Below, in pieces: positions 58,930 through 64,000 of a stretch of DNA of 64,000 nucleotides (its first letter is position 1; every line of letters begins with the position of its first letter). The position numbers were made by a program, and so were the translations under genes. Source of the stretch: Phaeospirillum sp. (lineage in GTDB: Bacteria > Pseudomonadota > Alphaproteobacteria > Rhodospirillales > Magnetospirillaceae); the NCBI GenBank assembly GCA_030651575.1, contig JAUSFB010000065.1:37676-101675 (forward strand). The letters run 5' to 3'. Under the pieces are notes generated by a model, which did not search any database, had not been told where the DNA came from, and saw only the letters and a program-made list of their open reading frames with translations.

Positions 58930-59316
58930 CTAATAGGGCGCGTAGGACTTTTCCTCGACCAGGGCCGAACCCAGCAGGTCGTTGACCTTGCGCTTGGCGG
59001 CGGCGCGCTGATCGTTGGTGACATAGACGGCGCGGGCCAATGCGACAAAGGCGTCGCCGAAATCCTTGGCCCGCTCGCAATCGCGGATATCGTCCTCGAT
59101 CACCCACAGTTTCTGGTTGATGGCCTTCAATTCGGCGGCCAACACCGCCAGCCCGGCATGCGCGGGGAACTCGCGTTCGCGCACCGCGGCCAGCTCGGCC
59201 AGCTCCTTATTGACGTTGGCCAGTTTGCCGGCATCAGTCAATTGCTCGGCCTTGATTTCAAGAATGGTGATCTTATCGATGATCTCGCCCCAGGAAACGG
59301 GCACCAGAACGGACAT
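58930..59316 (-). CDS. DUF6165-family protein
   Basis: A 128-residue, mostly helical protein beginning MSVLVPVSWGEIIDKITILE, the DUF6165 hallmark. A conserved central block reads AINQKLWVIEDDIRDCE (about residues 68-84). The function is unknown; such genes often accompany glycosyltransferase or surface-polysaccharide genes. It heads the run DUF6165-GT9-GT9-GT9 on the minus strand and is divergent from the response regulator, with 169 bp between the starts (59317-59485), where a promoter would be expected. Confidence 0.82.
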   Translation of the reverse strand: MSVLVPVSWGEIIDKITILEIKAEQLTDAGKLANVNKELAELAAVREREFPAHAGLAVLAAELKAINQKLWVIEDDIRDCERAKDFGDAFVALARAVYVTNDQRAAAKRKVNDLLGSALVEEKSYAPY

Positions 59317-59485
59317 GGCAAACCTTGGCTCTACGGAAACTGTCGGGTTCTTAGCAGATTTCCATCAACGGGGCAAAGCGCCAGGATGGACCTTCCGGAG
59401 CAGAGCAAAGTGCCCGCCATGCCTTTGCCATGATAATCGGTTGGTATATGGTATCGACCCGGCAGCGCCTCGAAAGATATTTTGC

Positions 59486-60148
59486 ATGAGCGGCCCTTCG
59501 CGCATCCTTCTGATCATCGCCGATGACATGCTGCGCCAGACGGTGGCGGAGCATCTGACGGCGGTCGCGATGATGACGGTGGCCCAGGCGGCCAACGCCG
59601 ACGCCGGTCTGACCATGACCGGCGGCCAGGATCTGATCGTGGTGGACGAGGCGCTGACCGATCTTCAGGGTGACGAACTGTGCCGCCGCCTGCGCGAACA
59701 GGGCATGACCACGCCCCTTCTGCTGCTGAGCGGATCGCCGCCGCCGAATGCCGGCCGAGCTGTCGACGCAATCGTGACCAAGCCGCTGCGGCTGGCGACC
59801 CTGATGGCCAGGATCACCGAATTATTGACCCGCCGTCCGAAACCGGTGGAGGTCCGCATCGGTCCCTGGCTATTCGACGCCGACCGACGCCGGTTGATCG
59901 ACGATTCCGGTACGGTCGTGCGGCTGACCGACAAGGAGGTGGCGATTCTCTGTCGGCTGGGCCACGCCATGGGCGAAGTGGTGACCCGCGAGGTCCTGTT
60001 GACCGAAGTCTGGAGCTATTCCGCCCAGATCGCCACCCACACCCTGGAAACCCATATCTACCGTCTACGCCGCAAGATCGAAGCCGGGCCTGGCGGGGCG
60101 GGGCTGCTGCTGACCGAAAATGGCGGCTATCGGCTGGTTGTCTTATAG
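59486..60148 (+). CDS. OmpR/PhoB-type response regulator
   Basis: A 220-residue regulator with a receiver domain (about residues 5-115) and a winged-helix DNA-binding domain (about 122-218, LTDKEVAILCRLGHAMGEVV and THTLETHIYRLRRKIE). The phospho-acceptor Asp is in LIVVDEALTD (about residue 53), the Ser in LLLLSGS and the Lys in VTKPLR. The acidic pocket reads IIADDMLR where OmpR has VVDDDMRLR, so one metal-binding Asp appears replaced by Ala. The start at 59486 is well placed. No histidine kinase is adjacent. It converges with xthA, overlapping by 6 bp. Confidence 0.87.
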   Translation: MSGPSRILLIIADDMLRQTVAEHLTAVAMMTVAQAANADAGLTMTGGQDLIVVDEALTDLQGDELCRRLREQGMTTPLLLLSGSPPPNAGRAVDAIVTKPLRLATLMARITELLTRRPKPVEVRIGPWLFDADRRRLIDDSGTVVRLTDKEVAILCRLGHAMGEVVTREVLLTEVWSYSAQIATHTLETHIYRLRRKIEAGPGGAGLLLTENGGYRLVVL

Positions 60149-60934
60149 GTCCAGATCGATCATTACCGGAACGTGGTCCGAAGGCTGGACCCACGACCGG
60201 GCCTCGCGCGCCACCATGGCCCCGCGCAGGGAGGGCGCCAGACACGGCGTCACCCAAACATGGTCGAGACGGCGGCCGCGATCGTTCTTTTCCCAATCGG
60301 CCGAGCGGTAACTCCACCACGTATACAGCCGTTCCGAATGCGGAACAAAGTGGCGAACCGCATCGACGAACGGCACCGAAGCCTGAAACCGCTCCAGCAG
60401 ATCGACCTCGACCGGAGTGTGGCTGATGACCCGCAGCATCTGCTTGTGAGACCACACATCGTTTTCCAACGGCGCGATATTAAAGTCGCCGGCCAGGATG
60501 GCCTTGTCGGTCGGTCGCAGATTGCTGGCGTACCAATCGGTCAGTTCGCGCACGAAATCCAGCTTATGGGCGAATTTGTCGTTGGTCTCGGGATCGGGAA
60601 TATCGCCGCCGGCCGGAATATAAAGACAATGGACGCTGACCCCGTTGGCCAGCCTGGCCACCAGATGACGCCGGTCCTCGCGCCCGCACCAAGACGGGGT
60701 CCGCACATCGTCGATGGGTAATTTCGACAGCACCGCGACGCCGTTATAGCCCTTCATGCCGTGGAAGGCGACATGGGGGTAGCCCATCTCCTCGCAGGCG
60801 GCCAGGGGAAACAAGGGATCATCCACCTTGATCTCTTGCAGGCACAGCACATCGGGAGCCATCACCGAAGTCAGGCGCCGCACCAGGTCGATGCGAAGGC
60901 GGATCGAATTGATATTCCAGGTAACCAGACGCAA
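60143..60934 (-). CDS. xthA: Exodeoxyribonuclease III
   Basis: AP endonuclease and 3'-5' exonuclease of base excision repair. The 263-residue protein starts at TTG 60934 (LRLVTWNINSIRLR), which matches the usual beginning; the ATG at 60994 would add 20 atypical residues. Catalytic residues are in CLQEIKVDD (Glu), AGDFNIAP (Asp, Asn) and PSDHVPVM (Asp-His), with LYIPAGGD in between. The family stretch WWSYRSADWEKNDRGRRLDH (in part) is present. Confidence 0.94.
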   Translation of the reverse strand: MRLVTWNINSIRLRIDLVRRLTSVMAPDVLCLQEIKVDDPLFPLAACEEMGYPHVAFHGMKGYNGVAVLSKLPIDDVRTPSWCGREDRRHLVARLANGVSVHCLYIPAGGDIPDPETNDKFAHKLDFVRELTDWYASNLRPTDKAILAGDFNIAPLENDVWSHKQMLRVISHTPVEVDLLERFQASVPFVDAVRHFVPHSERLYTWWSYRSADWEKNDRGRRLDHVWVTPCLAPSLRGAMVAREARSWVQPSDHVPVMIDLDL

Positions 60935-61030
60935 GACAAAAGTGCTCCGACAGGTGGGCCGCCAAGGCCAGGGGCTTTGGAACCAATTCATCAAAACGGG
61001 GGGCTGTTTTTCGGGCTCTGGGACGATCCC

Positions 61031-61044
61031 GGTATACTTATACC
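61031..61044. promoter_or_regulatory. Inverted repeat ggtatacttatacc, possible operator
   Basis: A 6-bp inverted repeat with a 2-nt centre, ggtata-ct-tatacc, lies about 100 bp upstream of the xthA start and is markedly AT-rich against its surroundings. It could be a regulator site or a -10 region. Nothing else supports a function. Confidence 0.3.
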
Positions 61045-61143
61045 ACGTCCCGATGATCAGGACTCACCGAGGCGTAGCCGACCGCGACTGCGGCCACACT
61101 CACTCTATGCGATTTTGGATAACACAAGGCGGTAAGCACGAAA

Positions 61144-61224
61144 AGAGCGCCCGGTCAGGGGGGTAACCGGGCGCTCTATTGGCTCCGTGCGGAGCGTGGG
61201 GTTGGCAGGGGAGACCGACCCCAC
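61144..61224. other. Two adjacent strong hairpins in the xthA-P-II intergenic region
   Basis: The 678-bp gap 60935-61612 holds no convincing protein gene. It contains a perfect 12-bp stem, agagcgcccggt / accgggcgctct (61144-61155 with 61166-61177). Nineteen nt later comes a 10-bp stem, gtggggttgg / ccgaccccac with one G-T pair (61196-61205 with 61215-61224). On the minus strand the first stem is followed by tttt. A small RNA, or part of a long leader for the downstream P-II gene, is possible. Confidence 0.4.
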
Positions 61225-61270
61225 CGGCTGGACCATTGCGATCACGGCCGTTGTCTTAGGGATGTGGTGA

Positions 61271-61951
<681 letters not shown>

Positions 61952-62016
61952 CGCTCGCTGTGGCGACTGCCGCACGAGCGACACGAAAGACGTCCATCCG
62001 TCGGTGCAAGCCAGAT

Positions 62017-62050
62017 AAAAGCCCGGAAGGCACATGCTTTCCGGGCTTTT
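62017..62050 (+). terminator. Rho-independent terminator between P-II gene and amtB
   Basis: A 12-bp stem, aaaagcccggaa / ttccgggctttt, closes a 10-nt loop and ends in a T run (62047-62050). It is symmetric, so could work in both directions. It implies that amtB depends largely on its own promoter. Confidence 0.85.
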
Positions 62051-62201
62051 GCAGACCAAAAAGAGTCGCCTGGACTGGGTGCTTATTTTTTGATCACGCA
62101 CCCCGGCTGCTGCTTAAAACAACGCCACTGCATCTCGCCTACCTTGCCATGTCATTGCGGCCATGGGGACAATCCCCAGGAAATCCCAGGATTCTCCCCG
62201 G

Positions 62202-62218
62202 TTGGCATGGTTCTTGTT
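62202..62218 (+). promoter_or_regulatory. Candidate sigma-54 promoter of amtB
   Basis: The sequence ttGGCATGgttcTTGtt fits the -24/-12 pattern GGCACG-N4-TTGC with exact spacing and two changes (C to T in each box). It lies about 68 nt before the amtB ATG and downstream of the terminator. It is the only promoter-like match I see in the 334-bp gap 61952-62285, which otherwise holds the terminator and no gene. Confidence 0.5.
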
Positions 62219-62285
62219 AATACACTTGGCAAGCCGGCCGTCCCTGGTTGGCACGTCCTCTCGCTCCGCCGCTTCGGGGGTTACC

Positions 62286-63635
62286 ATGAGCAATCGTTTG
62301 AAGTCCTTCTTGTCCGGCGCAGGCCCCGCACTCGGCCTTGCCCTCGTCACCTCGGCCGCATGGGCCGAAGAAGCCGCCGCTCCCGTCGCCGCCGCCGCGC
62401 CGCTGGCGGTCGATACCGGAACCACCGCCTGGATGCTCACCTCCACCGCCCTGGTGTTGCTGATGACCATCCCGGGGCTGGCCCTGTTCTACGGCGGCAT
62501 GGTCCGTAAAAAGAACCTGCTCGCCACCATGATGCAAAGCTTCGCCATCACCTGTCTGGTCACCGTGCTGTGGGCCGTCATCGGCTATAGCCTCGCCTTC
62601 ACCGGCGAGGGCGCCTTCGTCGGCGGCATGGACCGCTTCTTGCTGAACGGCCTCGACAAGGGTTCCATGGCGCTGCCCAATCCGATTCCCGAATCGGTGT
62701 TCATGATGTTCCAGATGACCTTCGCCATCATCACCCCGGCCCTGATCACCGGCGCCTTCGCCGACCGCATGAAGTTCTCCTCCATGCTGGTGTTCATCTC
62801 CTTGTGGCTGCTGGTGGTCTATGCCCCGATCTGCCATTGGGTGTGGATGCTGGACGAAAAGGGCGCTCCGATCGGCTTCCTGGCCAAAATGGGTGTGCTC
62901 GACTTCGCCGGCGGCACCGTAGTGCACGTCAATGCCGGCATCGCCGGCCTGGTCGCCTGTCTGGTTCTGGGGCCGCGCAAGGGCTATGGCACCGACAACA
63001 TGGCGCCCCATAACCTCAGCCTCGCCATCATCGGCGCTGCCCTGCTGTGGGTCGGCTGGTTCGGCTTCAACGCCGGCTCCGCCGTCGCCGCCGATGGACG
63101 TGCCGGCATGGCCATGGCCGTGACCCAGATCGCCGCCGCCGCCGCCGCCATCTCATGGATGCTGGCCGAGTGGATCTTGCGCAAGAAGCCGTCGGCGCTG
63201 GGCATCATCTCCGGCGCGATCGCCGGTCTGGTCGCCATCACCCCGGCCTCCGGCTTCGTCGACCCCAAGGGCGCCCTGATCATCGGGCTGATCGCCGGCG
63301 TGGTCTGCTACTGGGGCGCCACCGGCCTCAAGCATGCCCTCAAATACGACGACTCGCTGGACGCCTTCGGCGTACACGGCATCGGCGGCATCACCGGCGC
63401 CATCCTGACCGGCGTGTTCGCGGTCGAGAAGATCGGCGGCACCGCCGGCCTGCTCGAAGGCAATGGCGGCCAGGTGATGACCCAGATCTACGGTGTCCTG
63501 ATCACCCTGGCCTACACCGCCGTGGTGTCGTTCATCCTGCTCAAGGCCATCGACATGGTCATGGGTCTGCGCGTCACCGCCGAAGAGGAGCGCGAAGGCC
63601 TCGACATCGCCCTCCACGGCGAAACGGTTCACTGA
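62286..63635 (+). CDS. amtB: Ammonium transporter
   Basis: Inner-membrane ammonium channel. The 449-residue protein has a signal-like start ending TSAAWA-EEA (about residue 27), then eleven membrane segments. Hallmarks are LMTIPGLALFYGGMVRKKN (in part), the pore His pair in GTVVHVNAGIAGL and FGVHGIGGITGAILTG, and ITPASGFVDPKGALIIG. The ATG at 62286 follows a purine-poor leader; the in-frame start at 62163 lies upstream of the candidate promoter and is rejected. Regulated by the adjacent P-II protein through direct binding in known systems. A GNRA-capped terminator follows. Confidence 0.96.
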   Translation: MSNRLKSFLSGAGPALGLALVTSAAWAEEAAAPVAAAAPLAVDTGTTAWMLTSTALVLLMTIPGLALFYGGMVRKKNLLATMMQSFAITCLVTVLWAVIGYSLAFTGEGAFVGGMDRFLLNGLDKGSMALPNPIPESVFMMFQMTFAIITPALITGAFADRMKFSSMLVFISLWLLVVYAPICHWVWMLDEKGAPIGFLAKMGVLDFAGGTVVHVNAGIAGLVACLVLGPRKGYGTDNMAPHNLSLAIIGAALLWVGWFGFNAGSAVAADGRAGMAMAVTQIAAAAAAISWMLAEWILRKKPSALGIISGAIAGLVAITPASGFVDPKGALIIGLIAGVVCYWGATGLKHALKYDDSLDAFGVHGIGGITGAILTGVFAVEKIGGTAGLLEGNGGQVMTQIYGVLITLAYTAVVSFILLKAIDMVMGLRVTAEEEREGLDIALHGETVH

Positions 63636-63668
63636 CCACTCTTCCCGCCAAGCGGGGGACAAGACGGA

Positions 63669-63696
63669 AGACGCCGGGGAAACCCGGCGTCTTTTT
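63669..63696 (+). terminator. Rho-independent terminator of amtB
   Basis: A 10-bp stem, agacgccggg / cccggcgtct, closes a gaaa tetraloop and is followed by ttttt. It starts 33 nt after the amtB stop. Confidence 0.92.
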
Positions 63697-64000
63697 GTTT
63701 TGGTCCCTCAAGCGCCGGGCGGGTGCGTCCGCACCCTTGGCTACGCGCCATGGGGCGCGCCGGCCTTTGGCCGCAACTCCGAGCCCGGGGGGGCTCGTCG
63801 GGTTTTGGTCCCCCTCAAGCGCCGGGCGGGTGCATCCGCACCCTTGGCTACGCGCCATGGGGCGCGCCGGCCCTTGGCCGCAACTCCGAGCCCGGGGGGG
63901 CTCGTCGGGTTTTGGTCCCCCTCAAGCGCCGGGCGGGTGCATCCGCACCCTTGGCTACGCGCCATGGGGCGCGCCGGCCCTTGGCCGCAACTCCGAGCCC
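63697..64000. repeat. Second tandem array of the ~105-bp structured repeat, cut by the window end
   Basis: The box tggtccc(cc)tcaagcgccgggcgggtgc recurs at 63701, 63806 and 63913, giving units of 105 and 107 bp; the third unit runs past the window end. Units are nearly identical within the array. Compared with the array at 15.0 kb, stem 1 is gggtgc/gcaccc instead of gggcgc/gcgccc, and stem 2 is cgcgcc/ggcgcg instead of cgcggc/gccgcg. Stem 3 is cgagccc/gggctcg. The array follows the amtB terminator. Reading frames within it are low-complexity and not treated as genes. Confidence 0.9.

Noticed and set aside
63574..63965. Reading frames within the repeat arrays (63.6-64.0 kb and 15.0-15.25 kb)
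   Set aside because: They are products of the structured repeat, with repeated Gly/Arg/Ala phrases and no protein family.

Overview
The window reads as chromosomal DNA of a GC-rich alphaproteobacterium of the Rhodospirillales, most like the magnetospirilla (Magnetospirillum, Paramagnetospirillum, Phaeospirillum). This is inferred from gene content and neighbourhoods (argD-argF-hslO, hemC-hemD-mitofilin-like-hemY, cobW-cobN, SAM-II riboswitch before metZ, P-II gene next to amtB) and from GC-rich intergenic repeats; no rRNA marker is present. Almost everything is housekeeping or core metabolism. I see no prophage, IS element, integron, CRISPR array or intact defence island.

Layout. 0-3 kb: cobalamin genes cobD and cobQ, facing each other. 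3-9 kb: SprT/YgjP-like metallopeptidase, Bcr/CflA efflux pump, a PhoR-like kinase 3 nt downstream of the malic enzyme maeB, and a small membrane protein. 9-15 kb: a decayed HepT-like toxin fragment, mutS, then rsmD-rmuC and an rRNA pseudouridine synthase. 15 kb: a tandem ~105-bp structured repeat. 15-20 kb: glutamine amidotransferase, tadA, HAD phosphatase, metZ with promoter, SAM-II riboswitch and terminator, apaG, folE. 20-27 kb: a PAS-GGDEF-EAL protein and a surface-polysaccharide group (FlaA1-like dehydratase, asparagine synthase, polysaccharide deacetylase). 27-36 kb: argD-argF-hslO, an orphan ABC-2 permease, recX, dnaK-dnaJ, uracil-DNA glycosylase. 36-44 kb: ETF-ubiquinone oxidoreductase, a TPR lipoprotein, ispE, tRNA-Gln, and a four-lipoprotein CsgG/DUF4810/DUF799 cassette.

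43.7-53.6 kb holds one tightly packed minus-strand run: hemC, hemD, mitofilin-like, hemY-like, dihaem cytochrome c, cobP/cobU, cobW, cobN and a 28-codon membrane peptide ORF. Most junctions are ATGA overlaps, so haem synthesis, a c-type cytochrome and cobalamin synthesis are probably co-transcribed. Divergent from it lie tsaD-greB, a truncated VapC/PIN remnant, and a minus-strand cluster of DUF6165 plus three consecutive GT9 glycosyltransferases. The right end carries an OmpR-type regulator, xthA, a P-II gene and amtB with candidate sigma-54 promoters, and a second array of the same structured repeat.

The most interesting items are: (1) the repeat family at ~15.0 and ~63.7 kb, whose two arrays show compensatory base changes in two hairpins; (2) the hem-cyt c-cob run with its terminal micro-ORF; (3) the triplicated GT9 cluster whose middle member has lost the GxGD motif; (4) two separate toxin remnants; (5) the SAM-II riboswitch with matching promoter and terminator.
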